This document shows positions 10,622-18,166 of a DNA stretch of 64,000 nucleotides, in pieces (position 1 is the first letter of the stretch; each line of letters begins with the position of its first letter). The notes below the pieces were generated by a model. The model made no database searches. It saw only the letters and a program-made list of their open reading frames with translations, and was not told where the DNA came from. The stretch comes from Alkanindiges hydrocarboniclasticus (GTDB lineage: Bacteria; Pseudomonadota; Gammaproteobacteria; Pseudomonadales; Moraxellaceae). The position numbers and the translations under genes are program-made. The stretch is from contig NZ_MLCN01000003.1 of NCBI RefSeq assembly GCF_001982605.1, positions 62,001-126,000 on the forward strand. Direction: 5' to 3'.

Positions 10622-10656
10622 AAATAAGGCACTTCATCAAATAAGTGCCTTATTTT
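10622..10656. terminator. Rho-independent terminator after dxs
   Basis: A perfect 13-bp stem (AAATAAGGCACTT at 10622-10634 with 10643-10655) around an 8-nt loop ends in TTTT. Its A-rich left arm makes it usable from the opposite strand too. Confidence 0.85.
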
Positions 10657-10748
10657 ATATCCGCTTCACTAACAGACTTTAATAAATCCAGCCATTAAGG
10701 CCCAAGTGATTGATAAAATTATTAAAGCCGTAGAATTTACCTCGCCAA

Positions 10749-11777
10749 TCAAGCTTTAAAACTTTCATTAATCAGTGCCAGCTTGCCAATATGCCCGCCC
10801 TGAGCCAGTTGCTCATGGGCAAGGTGCGCATCCTGCAAGGCATAGGTTTTGAATAATTGCGGCTTGATCTTCTCTGCGGCAAAAAGTGGCCATACCCGCT
10901 CCTGTAACTGGCGCAAAATTTCCGACTTTTCCTCTACGGTTTGTGAGCGCAAGGTTGCACCCAAATGGGTGAGACGCTTAGCCAGCATGGGGAATAAATC
11001 CAGCTCCTTAACCTTGCCCTGTGCAACGCCAATTTGCACAATCGTGCCATTCATGGCTGCGGCCTGATAATTGCGCGGGACATACTCCCCGGCAATAATA
11101 TCCATGACAAAGTCCACACCACGGCCTTCTGTGTGCTGCTTGACCTGCTCCACAAAATCTTCATCGCGGTAATTAATTGCCACATCTGCCCCCAGCTTCA
11201 GACTGGCATCCTGCTGCGCCTTACTGCCCACCGTGGTAAAAATCTGGGTGGCCCCCAAGGCACGGCATAGCATGGTGGCTGTGGTACCAATGCCTGATGT
11301 CCCGCCATGAATCAAAATGGACTTGGCAGCCGTAAACCCAGCCCGCATAAACAGGTGCGCCCACACGGTCATAAAAGTTTCCGGCACAATAGCCGCTTCC
11401 ATCAGGCTTAAACCGGTGGGTACCGGCATTACATTGCGCACGGGGGCTACCGCATACTGGGCATAGCCACCCCCTGCAATCAAAGCGCATACCTCATCAC
11501 CTACCTTGTAGCTACTGACTTGCCCGATCTCAGTGCCCAAGGCCATGATCCTGCCAGCAATTTCCAGTCCCGGAATATCGGTCACTCCGGCTGGCGGGTT
11601 ATACAGGCCCTTACGCTGCATTACATCGGGGCCGTTAATCCCAGCGGCTGCAATTTCAATTAGCACCTCATTTGGCTGCGGTACAGGAATACTGCGTTCA
11701 GTGCGTTTTAAAACTTCTGGCCCACCGGGGCGCACAATTTCAATAGCCTGCATTTTCTGGTTCATGTTGTGGTTCAT
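10749..11777 (-). CDS. NAD(P)H:quinone oxidoreductase-like MDR protein
   Basis: 342 aa, zinc-free medium-chain dehydrogenase/reductase of the quinone oxidoreductase (Qor/TP53I3) type. The N-terminal catalytic domain shows A-A-G-I-N-G-P-D-V-M-Q-R and the P-G-L-E-I-A-G motif. The Rossmann domain carries H-G-G-T-S-G-I-G-T-T-A and later L-G-A-D-V-A-I-N-Y. The structural zinc cysteine cluster of alcohol dehydrogenases is absent, as expected for this subfamily. It is likely to reduce quinones or reactive enones using NADPH. Three in-frame ATGs occur within the first 9 codons (11777, 11765, 11753) and none has a clear Shine-Dalgarno sequence, so the start is uncertain by up to 8 residues. Confidence 0.85.
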   Translation of the reverse strand: MNHNMNQKMQAIEIVRPGGPEVLKRTERSIPVPQPNEVLIEIAAAGINGPDVMQRKGLYNPPAGVTDIPGLEIAGRIMALGTEIGQVSSYKVGDEVCALIAGGGYAQYAVAPVRNVMPVPTGLSLMEAAIVPETFMTVWAHLFMRAGFTAAKSILIHGGTSGIGTTATMLCRALGATQIFTTVGSKAQQDASLKLGADVAINYRDEDFVEQVKQHTEGRGVDFVMDIIAGEYVPRNYQAAAMNGTIVQIGVAQGKVKELDLFPMLAKRLTHLGATLRSQTVEEKSEILRQLQERVWPLFAAEKIKPQLFKTYALQDAHLAHEQLAQGGHIGKLALINESFKA

Positions 11778-12073
11778 TGTCTGGTTTACTCATCTTTTTT
11801 GCAAAAAATTTATGCTGCTATTTAACCGCCCTGCCCTATTTATTGCTGTCCTGCTTTGTAATATTTGCTGTAACAAAACCGGTAAAAGGTTAAATTCCTT
11901 ATCTTAAATCTTTAGCGCCAGCGTAAACCTGCAAAACCTGCTACTGATTAAGCAGCCGAGGCATTGCAGACGCCATGTAATAATCCACACGAGCAGGCAT
12001 AAGTTTGCTAAAATGACCGGCTAGACTTGTTCTATATTCTTTGACGTCTTTAATTAATTCAAATGGGTGAATC

Positions 12074-12919
12074 ATGGAACCTATGGTGGTGATGGCTGCG
12101 CGCGCGGCACAAACAGTTGGCAGTGAAATTTTAAAAGCGCATCAAAATCGCCATAAGCTGGATCTGCAAATTGAAAGTAAGGGCATGGATGGCCCGGTTA
12201 CCCGTCTGGATCGCTATATTGAAGAACTTACTATTGCCACCCTGAAAAAAAGCTATCCCAAGCACAGCTTTCTGGGTGAAGAATTTGGCCTGCAAGAAGG
12301 TCAGGGTAACGATGCCGACTGGTGCTGGATCATTGATCCTTTAGATGGCACCGTTAATTTTATTCAGGGTTATCCGCATTTTTGTGTATCGATTGCCGTG
12401 CAGCACAAAGGTGTGACCCAGCATGGCGTCATTTATGACCCGGTCAAAGACGAAATGTTTACGGCCAGCCGTGGTCAGGGTGCCCTGCTGCGTGATGTCA
12501 GTGGCACCCAGCGTCGCATTCGCATGACACCCAAAGACACTTTACAAGACACTTTTCTGGCGGTGGGCTATCCATATGCCATCATGCGCAATGGCGAAGT
12601 CGTATCATATGCCGAGCAGCACTTCAATACCCTGCTGGCTGTGACCAAAGCCGGGGCGCAAATTCGTCGTGGTGGTTCTGCCGCACTGGATCTGGCTTAT
12701 GTGGCTGCTGGCCGTTTTGATGGCTACTTTGAGCTGGGCTTAAAACCATGGGATCTGGCAGCAGGTGAACTGATTGTCAAGGAAGCGGGTGGTATTGTGG
12801 TGGATGCCAAGGGCGGCAATGATAGCCTGAACAATGGCCAGATTATTGCCACCTCCATGAAATTGCTCAAACCGCTGATGCAAACCATTGTACCAGCCTG
12901 GGGCGATGCGATTCGCTAG
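12074..12919 (+). CDS. suhB: Inositol-1-monophosphatase family protein SuhB
   Basis: 281 aa. This is a Mg2+/Li+-sensitive sugar-phosphate phosphatase; in E. coli SuhB also joins the NusB/NusE rRNA antitermination complex. Metal-site motifs are intact: G-E-E in F-L-G-E-E-F-G, W-I-I-D-P-L-D-G-T-V-N-F (the family's D-P-x-D-G-T), and the C-terminal W-D-L-A-A-G. The ATG at 12074 is preceded by GGTGA (12066-12070). It is followed by a hairpin terminator at 12940-12968 and appears monocistronic. Its upstream region (11778-12073, 296 bp) shows no confidently identifiable promoter. Confidence 0.93.
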   Translation: MEPMVVMAARAAQTVGSEILKAHQNRHKLDLQIESKGMDGPVTRLDRYIEELTIATLKKSYPKHSFLGEEFGLQEGQGNDADWCWIIDPLDGTVNFIQGYPHFCVSIAVQHKGVTQHGVIYDPVKDEMFTASRGQGALLRDVSGTQRRIRMTPKDTLQDTFLAVGYPYAIMRNGEVVSYAEQHFNTLLAVTKAGAQIRRGGSAALDLAYVAAGRFDGYFELGLKPWDLAAGELIVKEAGGIVVDAKGGNDSLNNGQIIATSMKLLKPLMQTIVPAWGDAIR

Positions 12920-12939
12920 GCCAGCCTAGGCGGTTCGTG

Positions 12940-12972
12940 CTTAAGCTGGGCAATGGGTCCAGCTTAAGGTTT
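12940..12972 (+). terminator. Probable terminator after suhB
   Basis: A perfect 10-bp stem (CTTAAGCTGG at 12940-12949 with 12959-12968) around a 9-nt loop is followed by a short GTTT run, 20 bp after the suhB stop codon. Confidence 0.6.
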
Positions 12973-13017
12973 AACCTGTAATAATCCCTTCACTTACTTT
13001 TCAGCCAAGCTACCAGC

Positions 13018-13137
13018 ATGAAAAAAAATAATCATAAAATCAGCATGGAAAATGAAGTGCTGTTTGCCGTACTGGTTCTCTACCTGTTGATTGTTGGCAT
13101 TATGGTAATTGTGCACTACTGGCACTTTGAACCATGA
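13018..13137 (+). CDS. Small single-pass membrane protein candidate (39 aa)
   Basis: The frame begins M-K-K-N-N-H-K and runs through one strongly hydrophobic segment, E-V-L-F-A-V-L-V-L-Y-L-L-I-V-G-I-M-V-I-V, ending in H-Y-W-H-F-E-P. Positive charges before the helix and an aromatic/His C-terminus are typical of small bacterial membrane proteins. It follows the suhB terminator and precedes the CorA-type gene by 69 bp on the same strand. An inner ATG at 13045 is also possible. No strong Shine-Dalgarno sequence is seen, so the call rests on composition and position. Confidence 0.45.
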   Translation: MKKNNHKISMENEVLFAVLVLYLLIVGIMVIVHYWHFEP

Positions 13138-13206
13138 GCTTTAAAATAACCTCTACAATATCAAGCCCTGAGTAACCAACAAAACAAACAATAACCGAGT
13201 TATCTT

Positions 13207-14178
13207 ATGATCAACAGCCTGATTAAAACCCAGCAAGAATTAAAAATTATTTCGGGCCTGCCTGAAGTACAGGAAGATTGCCAGATCATCTGGCTTGAGA
13301 TCAATGCACCTACTGTGGAAGAAGCGGCGCTTTTGCTCTCGCGCTTTGGTATTGACATCGCTAGTCAGCACAGCAATATCATTGAAATTGACTGCTTGTT
13401 ATATATGCGCACCAATTTGCTAATGCGGGATCAGCACGCCACTCCTCATTTTGGTCAAGTCACTTTTATTTTGGGTGATCAGTGGGTTGCCACCTTAAGC
13501 CAGCAGGCAGATTTTCATCCATTTAACCATGTAATTTCGCGCTTACGCAAAAAAACCGGCAGCACCCGCAATCCAAGAGCGGTACTGCGTTTCCTGCTTC
13601 AGGCGGCTAACGATGCTGCTGATAGCAGTATTGATCAGATTACCGATGCACTTGAACGCATGTCCGATAATATCTTTGAAATTTCAGAAGGCCACAGCAT
13701 CGATGGCCGTGAACTGGGCGTACAGGACCTGCTTAAGATTATGCGCCGCCTGAATGAAAAGGAAAAACTGATTTCACGCTGTCTGGAATCGCAGCTATCC
13801 CTGGCGCGCGTGGTGCGTTATTTAAGCAGCGAAGTAGATAACTTAAAAGAACCTGAGCTACAGGAACTGGTGAATGAACTGGCTGCGGATGTAGCGGGTG
13901 TCAAGGAACATGCCTATTTTGAACATGAAAAAGTGCGCTATCTACAAAATGCAGTCACCAACATCCTGAACATCAAGCAAAACCAGATCGTCAAGATTTT
14001 TACCATTATTACCGCAGTGTTTCTGCCACCGACGCTGGTTGGCACATTTTATGGCATGAATTTTTCAGTCATGCCGGAACTCTCGTGGAAATATGGTTTT
14101 ATTTATTCCATGATTCTCACCATTGCGGCGGCGCTACTTCCTCTGATCTATATCAAGCGTAAAGGCTGGCTCCGTTAA
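13207..14178 (+). CDS. CorA-family divalent cation transporter
   Basis: 323 aa. A large cytoplasmic N-terminal funnel domain with long helices (about residues 130-265) is followed by two C-terminal transmembrane helices (about 268-287 and 300-317). The Y-G-M-N signature between them defines the CorA/ZntB superfamily pore. The loop after it reads F-S-V-M-P-E-L-S. CorA proper usually has M-P-E-L in the loop, so Mg2+ (or Co2+/Ni2+) transport is favoured over ZntB-type zinc transport, but the substrate is inferred. The metalloprotease-like gene starts 35 bp downstream on the same strand and is probably co-transcribed. Confidence 0.88.
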   Translation: MINSLIKTQQELKIISGLPEVQEDCQIIWLEINAPTVEEAALLLSRFGIDIASQHSNIIEIDCLLYMRTNLLMRDQHATPHFGQVTFILGDQWVATLSQQADFHPFNHVISRLRKKTGSTRNPRAVLRFLLQAANDAADSSIDQITDALERMSDNIFEISEGHSIDGRELGVQDLLKIMRRLNEKEKLISRCLESQLSLARVVRYLSSEVDNLKEPELQELVNELAADVAGVKEHAYFEHEKVRYLQNAVTNILNIKQNQIVKIFTIITAVFLPPTLVGTFYGMNFSVMPELSWKYGFIYSMILTIAAALLPLIYIKRKGWLR

Positions 14179-14213
14179 GCCAACCTGATTCAGCCACCCC
14201 ACAAGGACAGCTT

Positions 14214-14978
14214 ATGTGGAAAAAAATCCGGGTTTTTATTTTGCTGCTGGTTCTGGCTGTGGTAGTGATTCAATCGCTACAGGACAAATCTGACCTGAAC
14301 TGGAAAAATAGCTTTTACGTGGCCGTGTATCCCATCAATGTGGAAAACAATCCGCAGGTGGCGCAGTACATTCAAAGCTTGCAAGTGCAGGATTTTGCAG
14401 AAGCTACTGATTTTTTAAACAGTGAAGCCAAGCGCTATGGTATTCAGCTGTATCGCCCGATTAATATTGTCTTGGGTAAACCCATTGGCCAGTTGCCGCC
14501 CGCACCCCCGGTAAATGGGGGTATTTTTGAAGTCATGCTCTGGAGTTTAAAGCTACGTTATTTTGCCTGGAGGCATGAACAAAACTTTAGTGTGCATCCA
14601 CAAATTCAATTGTATTTACTGTATTTTGATCCCAAATTACAACCTAGGCTAAGTCACTCCACCGCCCTGCAAAAAGGTCGTGTGGGCCGGGTTAACCTGT
14701 TTGGTGATGCCAGCTATAGCCAGCAAAATCTGGTGATTTTAAGCCATGAACTGTTGCATACCTTGGGTGCGACTGACAAATATGATTTTGCCAATAACAT
14801 GCCAGCCTTTCCCGATGGCTACGGCAATCCGCAGCAGCAGCCGTTATTTCCTCAAGCCAAAGCAGAACTGATGGGCGGAAGAGTTGTGATTAATGAAAAT
14901 AAAGCCGTGATTCCTAAAAGTCTGACGTACACTGTGATTGGTGAAAAGACGGCGCGGGAGATTGGCTGGGTGAAGTAG
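14214..14978 (+). CDS. Membrane-anchored zincin-like metalloprotease, uncharacterised
   Basis: 254 aa. An N-terminal signal anchor (W-K-K-I-R-V-F-I-L-L-L-V-L-A-V-V-V-I, residues 2-19) would place the body in the periplasm. The key feature is H178-E-L-L-H182-T-L-G-A-T-D188, matching the zinc protease pattern HExxHxxGxxD, in which His-178, His-182 and Asp-188 could bind zinc and Glu-179 act as catalytic base. No other domain is recognised. AAGGA precedes the ATG. It lies 35 bp after the CorA-type gene, suggesting co-expression with metal transport. Peptidase activity is inferred from the motif only. Confidence 0.7.
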   Translation: MWKKIRVFILLLVLAVVVIQSLQDKSDLNWKNSFYVAVYPINVENNPQVAQYIQSLQVQDFAEATDFLNSEAKRYGIQLYRPINIVLGKPIGQLPPAPPVNGGIFEVMLWSLKLRYFAWRHEQNFSVHPQIQLYLLYFDPKLQPRLSHSTALQKGRVGRVNLFGDASYSQQNLVILSHELLHTLGATDKYDFANNMPAFPDGYGNPQQQPLFPQAKAELMGGRVVINENKAVIPKSLTYTVIGEKTAREIGWVK

Positions 14979-14982
14979 ATTT

Positions 14983-15126
14983 CTAAGCAAACACAAGAAA
15001 AAATTTCTTTAGAGCTTGCTCTTGCGTTAATAATTTTGATAATTGACCCAAACCAATAAAAAAGTCTACTTTTACGCCTTTTTCTACATAAGCTAAAATA
15101 ATATTTTTTATGCAATTTCTTAATAA
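14983..15126 (-). pseudogene. Possible gene remnant at the edge of the AT-rich island
   Basis: An open frame of 47 sense codons ends at 14983. Its protein-like sequence includes L-A-Y-V-E-K-G-V-K-V-D-F-F-I-G-L-G and then K-L-L-T-Q-E-Q-A-L-K-K-F-F. It has no ATG, GTG or TTG near its beginning and is closed by a TGA at 15127-15129. Its AT-rich codon use resembles the neighbouring island genes rather than the chromosome. It may be the truncated tail of a fifth island gene or of an older resident gene. The evidence is composition only. Confidence 0.25.
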
Positions 15127-15174
15127 TCAGAGAAATATTAAATCAAAATTTTGTAATTTAAATTATACTAATTT

Positions 15175-16155
15175 TCATAATTCCGAACTAGGAATATTCC
15201 ATTGAGGACATTCAAGCTCCTGCCTTGCTCTTGAATAATAATGGCACTTTGAACAAGAATTGCACCTAACTTTATCAGAAAAAAGAAAATTAGGTGATGC
15301 TATCAGATCTCGACAAATTCCTATATGCAAATTATTTGGATTTTTTTCGTGCATCATATATCCATATGAAAGTCCTGAAGATATAAAATTTTGCTCAGGG
15401 AATTGATTAGCAACAGCTATTTGCCGCGCTATTCTTTCTTCAATATTTTTTGAGTAAGGGTATATCAATCGCTTATTTATATTATAAAAACCATCACTTA
15501 AATCATAAAAATCAGGTTTGACTGACTGTATAAAAGACTTAATATTTAAGATCTCATCTAGACATGGATCACCTGTTATTAAGCTTATTCGAATAGAAGA
15601 ATCTATATGATGCTTTTTCAATAATAAAAGCCAATCATTTATGCAGCTTAAGACTAACCCATAATGTACTGTAAAAAATGGTTCTATAAGTAAATTAAAT
15701 AAGTAACCATGAGCTGCATGGAGCTGAATATGACGGAAGCCATGTTCGATTGCTAACTCTGTGCCTTGCTTTAAATTTTGAAATTGCTCTAATATAAAAT
15801 TTTCATTAAATTCAGAGGCATAACCTTTATATAATGAAACATTATCTAATTTAGAAATAAAGCTATATTGACCTTTATAGCCCATCCATGTGCTAGCCAA
15901 CTGTATGCCAGGTATGCTTCCTTTATTTTCTATTCTAGATGCTAATTCTTTCCATATTTTATCACTTGTTAAGTTAGGTGACCTCTCATTAGTCCCGAAA
16001 CCATTTGGAATCACTACATTTCCTACAATAGCGCAATACAGTTTTTCACTAGCTCTAGCCTCATAAAACTCAATAAACTTTTGATTTATTAAGTTATCTC
16101 CATCCGTCATTCCTGTATTAACAGCTAAAAAAAATTTTTCCTTTTGAACCTGCAT
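15175..16155 (-). CDS. Old Yellow Enzyme-like flavin oxidoreductase with C-terminal cysteine cluster
   Basis: 326 aa, last gene of the AT-rich operon. The OYE/NADH:flavin oxidoreductase barrel is recognisable from E-F-Y-E-A-R-A near residue 29, G-I-Q-L-A near 83, and above all G-F-R-H-I-Q-L-H146-A-A-H149-G-Y-L, which holds the substrate-binding His pair. Near the C-terminus I-C-R-D-L-I-A-S-P matches the family phosphate-binding strand. It is followed by C298-x2-C301-x2-C304-x11-C316, spaced like the [4Fe-4S] ligands of the 2,4-dienoyl-CoA reductase branch. FMN and possibly an Fe-S cluster are therefore expected. It lacks the FAD/NADPH domain of FadH. Its substrate is unknown. It starts 6 bp after the preceding gene, so coupling is likely. 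Confidence 0.7.
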   Translation of the reverse strand: MQVQKEKFFLAVNTGMTDGDNLINQKFIEFYEARASEKLYCAIVGNVVIPNGFGTNERSPNLTSDKIWKELASRIENKGSIPGIQLASTWMGYKGQYSFISKLDNVSLYKGYASEFNENFILEQFQNLKQGTELAIEHGFRHIQLHAAHGYLFNLLIEPFFTVHYGLVLSCINDWLLLLKKHHIDSSIRISLITGDPCLDEILNIKSFIQSVKPDFYDLSDGFYNINKRLIYPYSKNIEERIARQIAVANQFPEQNFISSGLSYGYMMHEKNPNNLHIGICRDLIASPNFLFSDKVRCNSCSKCHYYSRARQELECPQWNIPSSEL

Positions 16156-16161
16156 TTAAAT

Positions 16162-16947
16162 TTACTTACTTATAAAATATTTATAAAAAAATGTAAATAC
16201 TGAAGCAACAATTGTACTTACAACATTAATAAAAATAGCAGCTGATATATTATCTATTTTATCCATAAATAAAAGTATAACTGTAGCTAAATTAACAAAA
16301 ACTAGAATTACTAAAGCAATTTGTAGTGCAGTAATACCAGCTTTTAATACTTTTAGAAGATTTGATATTTCAAAAGGCAAAACAGAATATGCTTCTTCTA
16401 AAGGTGAAGGCTTCATTCTCACATGATCTTTTACATCATTATATTCATATTGCAGATGTGTTGGGACAGGCCAAGTTTGCGCGCTGAAACCATGCTGACC
16501 TGAATATGACCGACTATCTTCCATTAGTTGGCTAAAATCTATTTTCGCAACTTTCTCCCCAATATCTAAAACAATATATTTAGAACTATAATTATAGAGG
16601 ACTAGCCCTAATTGCCCTTTAAAACCAGGATCTGCAATGGTATTAACTGCACTTAAACCTATGCTAAATAATGAACCTTTAGTTACAACTCGGCCTAATA
16701 TATTAGAAGGAATATCTAAATGTTCTTGTGTGATCAACACAACCTTATGCAATGGTTTAATAAGGATTTTTTTGCCATCTTCATTTTTTGCTGTCAATTT
16801 TTTTGATGGATTTTCTGTTAAATCAAAATAATTTTCACTAGCTGTCAATTCATAAGAAGCTCCTTTGAGATTATTAGAATCAAATCCCTTTATTATAATC
16901 TTATTTAGAGCAGCTTGCTGTTCAATATATTTATCGCTAAGAATCAT
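16162..16947 (-). CDS. dUTPase/dCTP-deaminase-fold protein with a C-terminal two-helix membrane anchor
   Basis: 261 aa. Residues about 60-140 match the trimeric dUTPase/Dcd beta-fold: a K-G-S-L-F-S-I-G-L loop (90-98) at the position of R-S-S-L-A-R-x-G, then T-I-A-D106-P-G-F-K-G, L-G-L-V-L-Y-N-Y, and G-E-K-V-A-K-I-D-F at the G-x-x-I-A-Q-L-x-F strand. The D-P-G-F form is Dcd-like, but the Dcd catalytic Glu of L-E-L is replaced by Val (L-V-L-Y-N, as in dUTPases). Which reaction it catalyses, if any, is therefore open. Two hydrophobic helices follow (about 204-228 and 234-258), which is unusual for this normally soluble family. GGA precedes the ATG. Confidence 0.7.
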   Translation of the reverse strand: MILSDKYIEQQAALNKIIIKGFDSNNLKGASYELTASENYFDLTENPSKKLTAKNEDGKKILIKPLHKVVLITQEHLDIPSNILGRVVTKGSLFSIGLSAVNTIADPGFKGQLGLVLYNYSSKYIVLDIGEKVAKIDFSQLMEDSRSYSGQHGFSAQTWPVPTHLQYEYNDVKDHVRMKPSPLEEAYSVLPFEISNLLKVLKAGITALQIALVILVFVNLATVILLFMDKIDNISAAIFINVVSTIVASVFTFFYKYFISK

Positions 16948-16952
16948 TTTTT

Positions 16953-17273
16953 CTATTTCCAGTTAAGCAAAATAATTCTTTCAAGACATTGATCAATAGC
17001 TTTAACATCAGTTTTATCAATTGAATTCTTACTGATTAATTCTGAAATATTTTTGTGAAAGTTTTCTTTAAAAGGCTTCGCTAAAGCTAAGTTCCAATCT
17101 ACCAATGTATAACATATAGATATTAAATAAGTTTTCATAGAAGGATGTTTAAATGCATAACTATTCAATAAGTGGAATAATTCCTTTTCTAAATGCTGAT
17201 TATTTTTTAATAATGTATCAAACTCATTTAGGACTACCTGTGTATCAGGATCAAGTAAATCTGGAAATTTCAT
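16953..17273 (-). CDS. Small helical protein of unknown function in the AT-rich operon (106 aa)
   Basis: I do not recognise a family. The protein looks all-helical and soluble, with a leucine-rich segment around L-L-K-N-N-Q-H-L-E-K-E-L-F-H-L-L. It ends C-L-E-R-I-I-L-L-N-W-K. The ATG at 17271-17273 was chosen. A GTG at 17283-17285, directly abutting the dTMP-kinase-like stop codon, would add four residues but lacks a ribosome binding site, whereas AGTGAG precedes the ATG by about 8 nt. It lies between the kinase-like and dUTPase-fold genes with almost no spacing, so it may be a subunit or partner of one of them. Confidence 0.6.
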   Translation of the reverse strand: MKFPDLLDPDTQVVLNEFDTLLKNNQHLEKELFHLLNSYAFKHPSMKTYLISICYTLVDWNLALAKPFKENFHKNISELISKNSIDKTDVKAIDQCLERIILLNWK

Positions 17274-17285
17274 TACAATACTCAC

Positions 17286-17903
17286 TTATAAGTTATTAAT
17301 TGAATCAATAATACGTTGATGAATATTTTGAACGGGTAAATCCGCAGGAATTTTTACGACCTCACCCTGATATTCCTGAATCACTAAATCATAATTTTTC
17401 TTAACAATTTTGAGTTTTTCAATGTTTTCATATGCATCTTTGACAGAGCGATTAGACATACGTGCTAAAGACACATCAATAGGATTATCTAAATAAATAA
17501 TTAAATCTGGCTTTAAAAAATCTTTGTTAATTTCATAAAGAAATTGTCGTTCTTCATGTGTTCTAGAATGATAAACGTAAGATGAAAAAAAGTATCGAGT
17601 ACAAACAACATTGAGACCTTTGTTCAAAAAATTTTCCATTCCATCAATAGGATTATGCAAATGATCATGTCTATCAGCAGCAAATAGAAGAGCTAACTGC
17701 TTATCAAAGAGAATTTCATCTGAACAGACTGTTACTCTCCCTTTAAAGATCTCACGAATAAGATTTCCAATAGGGCCATTAGATGGTTCATAAGTTAGAT
17801 GAGACTTATTTCCTTGATTATTTAAATAATCAAAAAGTAATTGTGATTGCGTAGAGGTTCCAGAACCATCAATACCCTCTATAACAATAAATTTGCCCTT
17901 CAT
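17286..17903 (-). CDS. dTMP-kinase-like protein with an altered Walker A motif
   Basis: 205 aa, the length of thymidylate kinases, which phosphorylate dTMP to dTDP. The core is recognisable: F-I-V-I-E-G-I-D-G-S-G at residues 5-15, Y-E-P-S-N-G-P-I-G near 38 (the R-E-P-G-G-T-P-x-G loop), A-A-D-R-H near 75, T-R-Y-F-F-S-S-Y near 102 (D-R-Y-x-x-S-x-x-A-Y), and A-R-M-S-N-R-S in the lid. The P-loop reads G-I-D-G-S-G-T16-S-T, with Thr where the phosphate-binding Lys normally stands. Variants of this kind may exist in accessory Tmk homologues, but activity cannot be assumed. It is the first gene of the island operon. A housekeeping tmk presumably lies elsewhere. Confidence 0.75.
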   Translation of the reverse strand: MKGKFIVIEGIDGSGTSTQSQLLFDYLNNQGNKSHLTYEPSNGPIGNLIREIFKGRVTVCSDEILFDKQLALLFAADRHDHLHNPIDGMENFLNKGLNVVCTRYFFSSYVYHSRTHEERQFLYEINKDFLKPDLIIYLDNPIDVSLARMSNRSVKDAYENIEKLKIVKKNYDLVIQEYQGEVVKIPADLPVQNIHQRIIDSINNL

Positions 17904-18166
17904 CTTTTACTCATCTTCAAATTAATAAGAGTAGCTTAGCAGATCTGCTTTTTTACTAAAAAAGCTATCTGTATATTCATAGTTCAGATTGATATTCTAA
18001 CATCTCTTATATAACATTGATTAAGAACTAACCATAGCGTTTGAAGAGCTTAAAGCTCCTCTAACATCCATATCTTTACTTTAGTATAGGCAAACTATTA
18101 AACTGGCGTGATGTGTCTCAACAACCCACCATGTCAGCTACGTAGCTTTAATATCTATTAAAAAAC
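17904..18166. other. Right flank of the AT-rich island and putative operon promoter region
   Basis: 263 bp between the island operon and the end of topA. It contains an 8-bp A/T-rich hairpin (GCTTTTTT at 17947-17954 with AAAAAAGC at 17958-17965) just upstream of the kinase-like gene. I found no integrase, att-like direct repeat or tRNA. The operon promoter should be here, but no confident -35/-10 pair was assigned. Confidence 0.4.

Noticed and set aside
14852-15115. 87-codon minus-strand open frame over the end of the protease-like gene
   Set aside because: Most of it is antisense to the plus-strand gene, its sequence is basic and irregular, and a better coding-like frame overlaps it on the same strand.
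15000-18160. Mobile element carrying the AT-rich operon
   Set aside because: No integrase, transposase, terminal inverted repeats, target-site duplication or tRNA target could be seen, so only a foreign origin is suggested, not a defined element.
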